A DNA stretch of 64,000 bases from Panonychus citri (Eukaryota > Arthropoda > Arachnida > Trombidiformes > Tetranychidae). The stretch is taken from NCBI RefSeq assembly GCF_014898815.1, contig NW_026515541.1, positions 2,542,001-2,606,000 of the forward strand, in the 5' to 3' direction. A program made the translations under genes and the position numbers. Below the pieces are notes generated by a model, which saw only the letters and a program-made list of their open reading frames with translations, made no database searches and was not told the origin of the DNA. Of the stretch, positions 54,909 to 63,970 are shown one piece after another. Every line of letters begins with the position of its first letter. Position 1 is the stretch's first letter.

Positions 54909-55016
54909 CGACAAAACATCGATTATGGCGAAGAATCGATTGAGAACCGATTATTGGGATATCTTAATATCGGTCGGCATTTAAGAGTTTTTTTGATTAG
55001 ATTAATCAATTGAATT
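54909..55016 (+). promoter_or_regulatory. Conserved upstream module, copy D
   Basis: CGACAAAACATCGATTATG, GAATCGATTGAG and CGGTCGGCATTTAAGAG words, 240-350 bp before the 55256 start. Confidence 0.55.
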
Positions 55017-55255
55017 TTTTTCTCTGTGACAAATAAATTTAGTTGTTCTCATAAGCGTTATTTGGTTTTTCTATTCATCTTGTTTCATATTGAAAGCTAA
55101 TAACTTAGAAATCATTTCAATCTCATCAAATCGACTCTTGAATAGTAAATTAGCTAAAATAATTTTAACCTTTCAATAAATCAATTCATTCTTTTGTTTT
55201 TTTATTTCAAGTGACAACAGACAATAAATTATAACAAACATTTGATTTCTTTACC

Positions 55256-56779
55256 ATGGATCTTGGCCAGGAATCAACACCGTTTCTTTCATCAATCAAA
55301 CAGGAAAAATTGTCACCAAATCGACGAGTGACGCTTGTTAACTATTCAATTGTTCCGACTTCAAATGTTTCTACAAATTCAATAGGAATATCATCACCAT
55401 CAACATCAAACAATCAAAAAGCTGTTGCGTCTAAAGCCCAACCTGAAATTAGTCCCTCTTCACCGTCACCCGTTGCTGTGTCTAGTAAAAAGCCAACTGG
55501 TTCCCAATCATCTTCGCCAGTTTTCAATGTTGTTTCACAGTCACAGTGTGTCCGGTGTTCTCAATTATCTGATTTAAATAGGAATCTCCTCCAAAAGTTA
55601 AGCGAATCAAAATGTAAACATGACGAGGAGATGAAAGAATCAAGAAAGAAAATGGAGAAAGAATATGAACTAAAGCTATTGGAACACCGAACTAATCTGG
55701 AAACTGTTAAAAAAGAAGCAGAAAAGAAATTGGACTCACTTAATTTGGAATTAAGATTACAACTTGTAAAATCCAAGGAAGAGAATATCTCATTGCAACA
55801 AGAGAATTTAAAAATCATTAAAAACTCAGTACAAGCCGAGAAGTACAATGAGCTAAAGGAATTATACGACAAAAAGATGGAAACATGTTCACCAATCACC
55901 GATTTGGAAACCCTGAAGATCGTTCACAACAAGGAGATGAAAGAATTGGAAGAAAAATTAAAAAAAGAATATGAAAAAAAGCTAATGGACAAGCGATTTG
56001 ATTTGGAGACAAAGGCAAAATCTAAATTGGACCAACTAAGAAAAGAACTGACGAAATTTTTGGATATTTCCATAGACACCAAAGCACAACCAGGAAAGGA
56101 AATTGACAAAGATGAAGAGGTGATGATTATCAATGAAAGTTTAGCATCGCAAACAAACAAAAAGAAGAAGAAAAACAGTTCTATTGGTCCTGATTGTGGA
56201 CCCACTCAAAAGAAGCAAAAATTATCATCTTCATCTAATCAATCTCACGCTTCTACCGCTGTGCCAAGAGGAAGTTTACCATTAATTGAAAGAGAATTGG
56301 TTGAATCAAATGATAAACTTGGTTACACCGAAATACCTGATAACCATTCTGCTGTTAGAATCTGTTCAATATGTCGATGGGTGGAAAGAATCTGTCATTC
56401 CAACTACCCAAAGCACTTCCTTGATAGCCATAGGTCAGTTTTTTCAGAAGGAGAGGCAATATTGAGATCTCTATTCAAAGAGCTTATTCTAGACGATAAA
56501 ATTTACCATAAGTTGAGAGATAAAAACAAAAGAGATCAAATTTCTGATGAACAAATCCAATTGAGCTGCTACAAAATATCGAAAAACTCTCTGATCGTTA
56601 AAATCTGTTCCGTTTGCCAATTTATAGAACCTGCTGGAAGATACACTAATATTTCGCATTTCAAGAATCATAAAGAAGCTGTGCAGATAGAAGGAGATGC
56701 AAATTCACTTTACAAAACAGTAGTGATGAAAAAGAGTAAGTTTGAACAATTAAAATCCGAAGGAAAATGGAAAAGTTAA
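55256..56779 (+). CDS. Coiled-coil, duplicated C2H2-like zinc protein, copy D
   Basis: Intact 507 aa. Same order as copy A: MDLGQESTPFLSS, SPNRRVTLV, Ser-rich region, CVRCSQL as the CxxC, long coiled coil, DEEVMIINE, Lys-rich stretch, RICSICRWVERICHSNYPKH first zinc module and KICSVCQFIEPAGR second module ending VVMKKSKFEQLK. The coiled-coil part (LNLELRLQLVKSKEENISLQQENLKI) matches copy F rather than A/C/E, while its second coil matches A/C/E. It therefore looks like a mosaic from gene conversion. Its second zinc module and the REQ/SEGEA insertion are shared with copy E. Followed about 90 bp downstream by an antisense COQ7 fragment. Confidence 0.8.
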   Translation: MDLGQESTPFLSSIKQEKLSPNRRVTLVNYSIVPTSNVSTNSIGISSPSTSNNQKAVASKAQPEISPSSPSPVAVSSKKPTGSQSSSPVFNVVSQSQCVRCSQLSDLNRNLLQKLSESKCKHDEEMKESRKKMEKEYELKLLEHRTNLETVKKEAEKKLDSLNLELRLQLVKSKEENISLQQENLKIIKNSVQAEKYNELKELYDKKMETCSPITDLETLKIVHNKEMKELEEKLKKEYEKKLMDKRFDLETKAKSKLDQLRKELTKFLDISIDTKAQPGKEIDKDEEVMIINESLASQTNKKKKKNSSIGPDCGPTQKKQKLSSSSNQSHASTAVPRGSLPLIERELVESNDKLGYTEIPDNHSAVRICSICRWVERICHSNYPKHFLDSHRSVFSEGEAILRSLFKELILDDKIYHKLRDKNKRDQISDEQIQLSCYKISKNSLIVKICSVCQFIEPAGRYTNISHFKNHKEAVQIEGDANSLYKTVVMKKSKFEQLKSEGKWKS

Positions 56780-56867
56780 TTTCAAGGATAAACTATACTG
56801 TAACTCGTGTCCAGTTCGCAAAATGTATTCATTTAAAAACGGTGATATTTTCCGGAAATATTCGAGC

Positions 56868-57078
56868 CTTGTGTTTACCGTCGAGATACTCGAACTTGTC
56901 CAAATGCGCTTTTTTGGTCCGACATTTTCTGAATAACGGCTGCTTTTTCTGGATATTTACGACGTAGGGCCAACATTTGTCCAAAATAAATTCGATCAGC
57001 TCCTAATTCACCGGCATGATTAACACGGATAATTCTATCATACATTTGACTACGAACTCTTCCTAAATATCCTGCCAT
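56868..57078 (-). pseudogene. COQ7: COQ7 (demethoxyubiquinone hydroxylase) fragment 1
   Basis: A minus-strand open frame contains YDRIIRVNHAGELGADRIY, FGQMLALRRKYPEKAAVIQKM and DQK, the N-terminal third of the COQ7 di-iron domain including the first metal-binding Glu (HAGE). After DQK a run of six As puts the frame off by one, and the alternative frame continues HLDKFEYLDGKHKAR, again COQ7-like, for a few codons to about 56868. No further COQ7 exon follows. No mitochondrial presequence exon is evident upstream. A duplicated fragment rather than a gene. Confidence 0.82.
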
Positions 57079-57224
57079 TGTTACGATAATTTAAACCATG
57101 TAAAAATCTATGTACACAGAAATATTAATACAAAATATTCGAACATTTTATCTTAATCACATTGATTGTCAATCTTTCTTTTTGGTGTGTGTTTGTCGAA
57201 AAGGTAAACAAAGATGAGCAAAGT

Positions 57225-57427
57225 TCCTTGTGTAAGGTTTAAGCAAATACACTTAAAAAGGTAAATTAAGAGAAAAAAGATTTTGAATTTTCCATTAATT
57301 AATCACTGGTTTTTGTTTTTTCTTAGATTAAGTGACAATCAGAAATCCGTGGTTGTAACAGTTTACTTTTTCTCACGGATTGTCCTTAGGAAATGACTCA
57401 GTTGTCCCTGTTGCCGCCACTAATTGA
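57225..57427 (+). repeat. Duplicated 5' region of copy F, orphan
   Basis: About 200 bp nearly identical to 61104-61313, including AAAAAGGTAAATTAAGAG, TTTTTTCTTAGATTAAGTGAC and ATGACTCAGTTGTCCCTG. Here it leads not into copy F but into a receptor exon fragment. Confidence 0.8.
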
Positions 57428-57477
57428 TTTCTTTTTAATTTTATCCACAATTAGTCCATTATAATCCATTTTCATTG

Positions 57478-57590
57478 ACCGAATGCTTTGGAAAAATGTT
57501 GGATTAACCTTTGGAAATTTATTTATAATCAATACCAATTTTATCACTTCAATGTTCACGTTATCACTAACACTGATCATTACTTTGGAC
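57478..57590 (+). pseudogene. Orphan last exon of a gustatory receptor
   Basis: Encodes the terminal receptor exon (CGAATGCTTTGGAAAAATG onward: LWKNVGLTFGNLFIINTNF, then TSMFTLSLTLIITL) and then runs into the intergenic module shared with 47283 and 51903 instead of the normal ANFLY stop. No other receptor exon is present. Confidence 0.8.
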
Positions 57591-57690
57591 AGAAAAGATC
57601 AATTAATGTCCTTACGGGACATTAACACAACGAGTAGTCCATTCGTTTGGGCTCAGCCCATCGGTCGTTTCTCTACAAGCCACTCGAAAT
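57590..57690 (+). repeat. Array-internal intergenic module, copy 3 (partial)
   Basis: GACAGAAAAGATCAATTAATG, TCCTTACGGGACATTAACAC (each 20 bases or fewer shown) and GGGCTCAGCCCATCGG match the right half of the module at 51903-52085. Fused directly to the receptor exon fragment. Confidence 0.65.
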
Positions 57691-58146
57691 ATATATCAGT
57701 CTGACAAATTATTTAAATTTATTCATTATGATTTTCGTGATATAAAAATGTTCAGGGAAGTTCAACCAATGATTAATTCAATAAAATGATTTTAAAAATT
57801 TGATAATTTTTCTTTGGAGTGTGTTTATATTTGGCTAATGAAGAATTGAAGAGAAATAACTTGTTTAGAGAGAAAAGTTACTATTAATTCTGATTGATCT
57901 GTTCGAGCCAATAAACCAACCGGGATCACTCAAACAGGTATAAAAGGTCCATTGGTCTAAAAGATAAACAAGGATGAGTAAAGTTTTTTATTGTACAAGA
58001 TGAGTAAAAAGAACTTCTTGTACTGAGCTAAAGAAGAATACAAATTAACATGACTACCTGAAAGTTGGTCGGTTTTACTAAACAAACTTATTAACTATTA
58101 ATTTACTTGCGATTAATAGTCGATTTTTGGCCTTTACTTTTTCATT

Positions 58147-58246
58147 CGCCAAAACATCGATTATGGCGAAGAAATTGATTGAAAATCGATTATTGGACAG
58201 TTTTTAATCGGTCAGCGTTTAAGCGTTTTTTTAATTTGATTAATTT
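58147..58246 (+). promoter_or_regulatory. Conserved upstream module, copy E
   Basis: CCAAAACATCGATTATGGCG, GAAAATCGATTATTGG and CGGTCAGCGTTTAAGCG words, 255-355 bp before the 58501 start; a 5' UTR intron like that of copy A follows (GTAAATAA...TTTCAAG, about 58389-58456). Confidence 0.55.
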
Positions 58247-58500
58247 AATTGGAGGTCAACTTAAATGCCCGTTCAATATTGCTTTCTAGTTGAGACAATT
58301 TAGGTTTTCATCAGCGTTATTTTCCCATTGAATTCATCTCGTTCCAAATTGGAAATCAATCCAATCTCATGAAATCGACTCTGAAAAGGTAAATAAACTA
58401 AAATGATTTCAAATCTTCGATAAATTAATTCATTATTTTTGTTTTTTCATTTCAAGTGACAAAAGAAAATTAATAATAACAAACATTTACTTTCTTTACG

Positions 58501-60015
58501 ATGGATCTTCACCAGGAATCAACACCGTTTCTTTCATCACTCAAACAGGAAAAATTGTCACCAAATCGACGAGTGTCGCTTGTTAATTCTCTCATTATTT
58601 CAACTTCAAATGCTTCTACAAACTCAAAAGAAATATCGACTTCATCATCATCAGATAATCAATTATCTTCTATTTCTGAAGCCCAACCTGATATTTGCCT
58701 CTTCTCATCATCACTGTCTACACCCGTTTCTCCAATAGCACTCGCTTGTGCAAAACCAACTGATTCTCAACCATCTTCCTCTTCAATTGTCGATTTTGGT
58801 TTACAGTTACAGTGTGACAAGTGTGAATTATTGCTCGAATTAAATAAGAGTCTTCTCAACAAGTTAAGTGAATTGGAAAGTAAACATGACGATGAGATAA
58901 AAGAAATGAGAGACAAGATAGAAAAAGAATGCGACCAAAAGCTATTGGAACATCGAGCATCTAATCTAGAGCCTGTTACAAAAGAAGAGGAATTAAGATT
59001 GAAACTTGTAAAGTCCAATGAAGAGAATATCTCATTGAAACAAGAAAATATAAAACTTCTCAAAAACTACACAATACAAGTCAAAATACAAATCGACAAG
59101 TACAATGAGCTAAAGGAGTTATACGACAGAAAGATGGAAACCCTGAAGATCGTTCACAACAAGGAGATGAAAGAATTGGAAGAAAAATTAAAAAAAGAAT
59201 ATGAAAAAAAGCTATTGGACCAACGAGTTGATTTGGAGAAAAAGGCAAAATCTAAATTGGACCAGCTAAGAAAAGAATTGACGAAATTTTTGGATATTTC
59301 CATAGACACCAAAGCACAACCAGAAAAGGAAATTGACAAAGATGAAGAGGTGATGATTATCAATGAAAGTTTTGCATCGCAATTAAACAGAAAGAAGGAA
59401 ACAAACAATCCAACTGTTCCGGATTGTGAACCCGCTCAAAAGAAGCGAAAATTATCATCTTCATCTAGTCAATCTCAAGATTCTACCGATGGGCCAAGAG
59501 GAAGTTTATTATCAATTGAAAGAGAACTGATTGAATCAAATGATAAACTTGGTTACACCGAAATACCTGATAACCATTCTGCTGTTAGAATCTGTTCAAT
59601 ATGTCGATGGGTGGAAAGAATCTCTCATGCCAATTACTCAAGGCACTTTTTTGAAAAGCATAGTTCAGTTTCTTCAAAAGGAGAGACAATATTAGAATCT
59701 CGATTCCAAGAGCTTATTCTAGACGATAAAATGTACTTTAAATTGAGAGATAAAAACAAAAGAGTACAAATTTCTGATGAACAAATCAAATTGAGCTGCT
59801 ACAAAATATCGAAAAACTCTCTGATCGTTAAAATCTGTTCCGTTTGCCAATCTATAGAACCTGCTAGAAGACACACTAATATTTCCCATTTCAATAAGCA
59901 TAAAGATGCATTGCAGATAGAAGGAGATGCAAATTCACTTTACCGAACAGTAGTTATGAAAAAAAAGAAGTTTGAACAGTTAAAATCCGAAGGAAAATGG
60001 ATAAGTTATAAATAA
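58501..60015 (+). CDS. Coiled-coil, duplicated C2H2-like zinc protein, copy E
   Basis: Intact 504 aa starting MDLHQESTPFLSSLKQEK. N-terminal and first coiled-coil sequence is closest to copies A and C (CDKCELLLELNKSLLNKLSELE, KLVKSNEENISLKQEN), whereas the C-terminal zinc modules are closest to copy D (ISDEQIKLSCYKISKNSLIVKICSVC). DEEVMIINE is retained. The PITDLE heptad present in A and D is deleted, so METLKIVH follows directly. The first zinc module reads C-x2-C...SHANYSRHFFEKH, keeping both His. A mosaic of the two sub-lineages, with no break. Followed by a second antisense COQ7 fragment. Confidence 0.8.
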   Translation: MDLHQESTPFLSSLKQEKLSPNRRVSLVNSLIISTSNASTNSKEISTSSSSDNQLSSISEAQPDICLFSSSLSTPVSPIALACAKPTDSQPSSSSIVDFGLQLQCDKCELLLELNKSLLNKLSELESKHDDEIKEMRDKIEKECDQKLLEHRASNLEPVTKEEELRLKLVKSNEENISLKQENIKLLKNYTIQVKIQIDKYNELKELYDRKMETLKIVHNKEMKELEEKLKKEYEKKLLDQRVDLEKKAKSKLDQLRKELTKFLDISIDTKAQPEKEIDKDEEVMIINESFASQLNRKKETNNPTVPDCEPAQKKRKLSSSSSQSQDSTDGPRGSLLSIERELIESNDKLGYTEIPDNHSAVRICSICRWVERISHANYSRHFFEKHSSVSSKGETILESRFQELILDDKMYFKLRDKNKRVQISDEQIKLSCYKISKNSLIVKICSVCQSIEPARRHTNISHFNKHKDALQIEGDANSLYRTVVMKKKKFEQLKSEGKWISYK

Positions 60016-60084
60016 TTTCAAAGATAAACTATACTGTGATTAGTGTTTAGTTCGCAAAATGTATTCTCTTAAAAACGGTGGTAT

Positions 60085-60283
60085 TTTCAGGAGATACTCG
60101 AACTTGTCCAAATGAGTATTTTCTTATCCCACATTTTCTGAATAAGCCAGGCAGCCTTTTCTGGATATTTACGACATTTGTCCAAGGGCCAACATTTGTC
60201 CAAAACGATTTCGATCAGCTCCTAATTCACCGGCATGATTAACACGGATAATTCTATCATACATTTGACTACGAATGTCATCC
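60085..60283 (-). pseudogene. COQ7: COQ7 fragment 2, more decayed
   Basis: Second copy of the fragment at 56868, in the same position and orientation downstream of copy E. MYDRIIRVNHAGELGADR is still readable, followed by NRFGQMLAL, then disruption where a duplicated GGCCAACATTTGTCCAA-type segment and deletions break the frame. Confidence 0.78.
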
Positions 60284-61103
60284 ATTGGTGATTAAGGTAA
60301 ACAAAGATGAGCGAAATTCCCTAAAGATTGGCCTGCAAGTTTACATGAGACACAAATCACCTTGGAAACATCGGACACTCTTATGATCACATTAATTAAC
60401 GACCCAGAGATTTTCACTTAATTACATCAAGTGATTTTCAATTGTAACATAAATGAATCTCCAATCACAATTAACAGCCAGATAATGATGAGACTATTTA
60501 GAAGCATCTTTTAATCACTATCACAACAAATTGATTTTCTATGTTATCACTAAAGAAGTGAAGAGTTTTCCTTATTAATTTCGATGATTCACAATTAAGA
60601 AAACTTGACAAAAAGATTAATCAAAAACATCGACCAACCATAAGATAAATTCAAAAGAGTCACAGGTTAACAGTTTTTGTCTCTGATCAAAATTATCTTT
60701 GATTCGATCAATCAAAACCATCGATTTTCAGTCTTTTTTCTTTCTTTTCATCGATCATGATTCATGATTGTCTCATAACCAATTAAAAGATTTTCCAATG
60801 ATCATTAATCGATTTTATGAACAAATCAACTTAATTGTTTATAGAAAAGCCGAGAGTCAAAAGGTAAATAGAATTTTCATTTTGTTCTTTTTGTAGAAAA
60901 TTTAATAATTCGATCTTCCAATAAATTCTGTTATTCTTTTCTATTCATCTTCCCATTGACTTCAATCTTTTTTTGGTTATTCTTTTTGTTAATTACTAAT
61001 TATCTTTAATTTGTGGTCTTTTATTTGTATTTCTCTTACGCTTTAGATGTATTTTTTTTCAAAATTGAAAGTAACTTTCAAACGGTGAACATTTTCTAAG
61101 CCT
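60284..61103. other. Intergenic region between copies E and F
   Basis: AT-rich, largely unlike the other inter-copy spacers. No coding exon is seen. An ATCGATCATGATTCATGAT-type palindromic stretch lies at about 60749-60768. Confidence 0.5.
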
Positions 61104-61313
61104 TGTTCCTTGTGTAAGGTTTAAGCAAAAACACTTAAAAAGGTAAATTAAGAGAAAAAAGATGTTAAATTTTCCATTAATTAATCACTGGTTTTTGTTT
61201 TTTCTTAGATTAAGTGACAATCAGAAATCCGTGGTTGTAACAGTTTACTTTTTCTCATGGATTGTCCTTAGGAAATGACTCAGTTGTCCCTGTTACCGCC
61301 ACTAATTGATGAT
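61104..61313 (+). repeat. 5' region of copy F, source of the 57225 duplicate
   Basis: Partner of 57225-57427. Contains a probable 5' UTR intron (AAAAAG/GTAAATTAAGAG ... TTTTTTCTTAG). An upstream coding start MTQLSLLPPLIDD at 61275 could splice (donor within GATTGTGTTAAT, acceptor TTGCAG before 61351) in frame into copy F. Confidence 0.6.
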
Positions 61314-61394
61314 TGTGTTAATTTATCTTCTACTTTAGTGTAAATTGCAGCAATAACATCATCAGACTTGATAAATCATAGTAATATTTGTAAT

Positions 61395-63066
61395 ATGTCT
61401 AAAACTCAACACTGTGTTGGCACCTCTTCATCATCTAGTGAATCTGCGATTAGAAGTACTCAATCCGATTCGCAATCTTGCTCGTCATCAGTGGGCAATC
61501 GTCTTGTCAGGTTTCGATGTTCTCAGTGTTCACATTCGTTTGAATCAAATAAGAGTCTTCTCCAAAAGTTAAGCGAATCAAAATGTAAACATGACGAGGA
61601 GATGAAAGAAACAAGAAAACAAATGGAGAAAGAATTTGCTCAAAAGCTATTGGAACATCGAGCTAATCTGGAAACTGTTAAAAAAGAAGCAGAAAAAAAA
61701 TTGGACTCACTTAATTTGGAATTAAGATTGCAACTTGTAAAATCCAAGGAAGAGAATATCTCATTGCAACAAGAGAATTTAAAGATCACTAAAAACTCAG
61801 TACCAGTCGAAAAGTTCAACAAGCTAAAGGAATCATACGAGAAAAAGATTCATGAACATGAGCGTGAAATCCGATTAAAATTACAAAATAAAGAGTTTAG
61901 ACCTGGAATTAAGATTCGGGATCAAGAAAGTCAAACTATGGAAAAAGTGTTTCCAATCAAAGATTTGGAATCTCTGAAAATCTCTCACAAAAAGGAATTG
62001 AAAGAGTTAAGAGACACATTAGAAAAAGAATATAAACAAAAGTTATCACAACAACGAAGTGATTTGGAAAAAGAGACCAGATTAAAATTGGACCAACTGA
62101 GAAAAGACCTGACCGAATATTTAATTGCCTCCATGGACAAAGAAAAAGCTCGATCAGAAAACGAGATTATTGTTGATGACGAGGTGACGATTATACATCA
62201 AAATTTAGTACAAAAATTACCAAAGAAGAGGGACAAAAGTGACCTGAGTGTTAAACACAATAAGAACAATAAGCAATCTAGTCGTTCGCACGTAAGCACA
62301 ACTCAATCAAACAATTCTACAGATTCTGATCGTGAATCATCACTGAAGAAGAGAAAATTATCATCTAATACATCCGAGCAATTCCATCATTCCACCTCTG
62401 GTCCATCGAAATCCAACAAAACTGTTAAAAGTGCAAATTTATCCTCGTCAAGTGAAAAAAAATTGATTAAATCAAATGATAAACTTGATTACTACGAAAT
62501 ACCTGATAACCATTGTGCTGTTAGAATCTGTTCAACATGTCGATGGGTAGAAAAAATCTCTCAATCCAATTACCCAAAGCACTTCCTTGATAACCATAAT
62601 TCAGTTTCTTTAGGAGTGAAAACATTAATCTCTCAATTCAAAGAGCTTATTCTAGACGATATAATCTACCTTTCGTTGAAAGATAAAAACAAAAGAGATC
62701 AAATTTCCGATCACCTTATCGATATTAATTGTTATAAAATACCTGAAGATTGTCTTTTCGTTAGGATCTGTTCCATTTGCGAATGGATAGAAACTACGCC
62801 AATACAAATTTATGTAACACATTTCAGGGAAAATCATGGCTCGTTGGTGACAGAGAAATCGAAAGATTTGAAATTCAAAATAGTAGTGATGGAAAAGAAA
62901 AAGTTCCAATTGTTGAAAGATAAATGGAAGCAAAAGGAATCAAATTCGCGAGTAAGAATTTATAATTATCCTTCAATTTTAGTGTGGTAAACGTAGAATG
63001 ATCAAATTAAATCCAATTACTTATTTCTTCTTTTTCCAATTACAGAAAAAGGATTCTACGAAGTGA
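61395..63066 (+). CDS. Coiled-coil, duplicated C2H2-like zinc protein, copy F (divergent)
   Basis: Exons 61395-62951 and 63046-63066 join in phase 0 (donor CGA/GTAAGA, acceptor TTACAG) for 525 aa; unspliced, it reads on to 62990. The N terminus differs from copies A-E; an extra upstream exon starting at 61275 may add residues. It has CSQCSHSFESNKSLLQKLSESK, a long coiled coil, DDEVTIIHQ in place of VMII, a longer Ser/Lys-rich linker with 60 or so extra residues, then RICSTCRWVEKISQSNYPKHFLDNH and RICSICEWIETTPIQIYVTHFRENH. In the second module the spacing is C-x2-C-x13-H-x4-H, matching the first and suggesting the ancestral form. It is the most diverged member and lacks the standard upstream module, so may represent the oldest copy. 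Confidence 0.78.
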
Positions 63067-63107
63067 TATTTCCCATGTGAAATGCTATCGAATCTGAAAA
63101 CTCCAAT

Positions 63108-63692
63108 GACTATTCTTAAATCCTCCACTAGATTGATTTTTGATAAACAAACAGGTAAAATTAACCTTAAATTGTGGAGCAATTGCTCTTTTTTTATAAT
63201 AAAATTTCATTGTTAATTTTCTTTCTTTTCCATTCCAGAAACAAATCATAGAAAATGATAGAAATGTGGTCCTATCATTGATTGACAATTACGCAAACAG
63301 AGAGAAACATTGTAGAAAGTGGCTCGAGAATAATCTTTTCTCACACAAAATATACTCGATTACGAAGGAGTATCACAAAGAAAAACTATTAAAATGGAAA
63401 ATAGTCGCTGTCGTTAAAGAATCGAAAGCTGCTGAGGAAAAAGAAGATAAATTTATTCGATGAAATAGTTGAGCGAAAAAAAATGCAAAGCGAAATTTAC
63501 CAATCCAATGAATCCAATGATCCAAAAGTAAATAAAGAAATGATTAAGGCAATTAGTCAATTTCGCGACGATGAACATCATCATGACTGTGCCCTTGAAC
63601 ACGACGCTAAATTGGCTCCCGGTTATCAACTTCACTCAATAGACAAGACAAAAAAAACAAAAATCCAAAGATATATTAATATGGAGATATAA
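63108..63692 (+). pseudogene. Remnant with COQ7 C-terminal segment
   Basis: A plus-strand frame from 63266 gives a charged helical stretch (NREKHCRKWLENNLFSHK..., EEKEDKFIR) and stops at 63461. One base later another frame continues and at 63483-63640 encodes EMIKAISQFRDDEHHHDCAL and EHDAKLAPGYQL. The latter matches the COQ7 C terminus (IKxFRDDELEHHD, HDAELAPxY) but lacks two residues inside the EExxH metal motif. Just upstream, 63108-63156 (MTILKSSTRLIFDKQT before a GTAAAA donor) looks like a mitochondrial presequence exon. Possibly the wreck of the original COQ7 gene, its middle replaced by unrelated DNA. Not functional as COQ7. Confidence 0.6.
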
Positions 63693-63880
63693 TCATTGAT
63701 CTCATAAAAATGACTCGATATTCTATTTGTAAATTTAGAAACAAGTTGATTAATAATTTGATTTCATTAAAAATTTCTCGTTATCATCATTTTATTGAAT
63801 CGATAAAAGTTTCGTAAATTATTTTTTTATATTTATTGAGGTTGATTACTTGACATTTTTTAAAGATTAATTTCAACACC

Positions 63881-63970
63881 GTTAATTACTTCGTCGATTT
63901 GTTCACTTCCATACAACAGTTTGGAAGGAGCTTTAGAACGAGAACATCGAACTCCGGGACTTGGTTAAGT
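63881..63970 (-). CDS. Possible C-terminal exon of an unidentified gene (partial)
   Basis: On the minus strand, after a possible acceptor (AACCAAG near 63964), a frame reads PGVRCSRSKAPSKLLYGSEQ and IDEVINGVEINL, then stops at about 63861-63881. Amino-acid balance looks genuine and the frame is closed upstream, so it would be a last exon of a gene entering from beyond the window. Family not recognised; exact ends are approximate. Confidence 0.35.
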
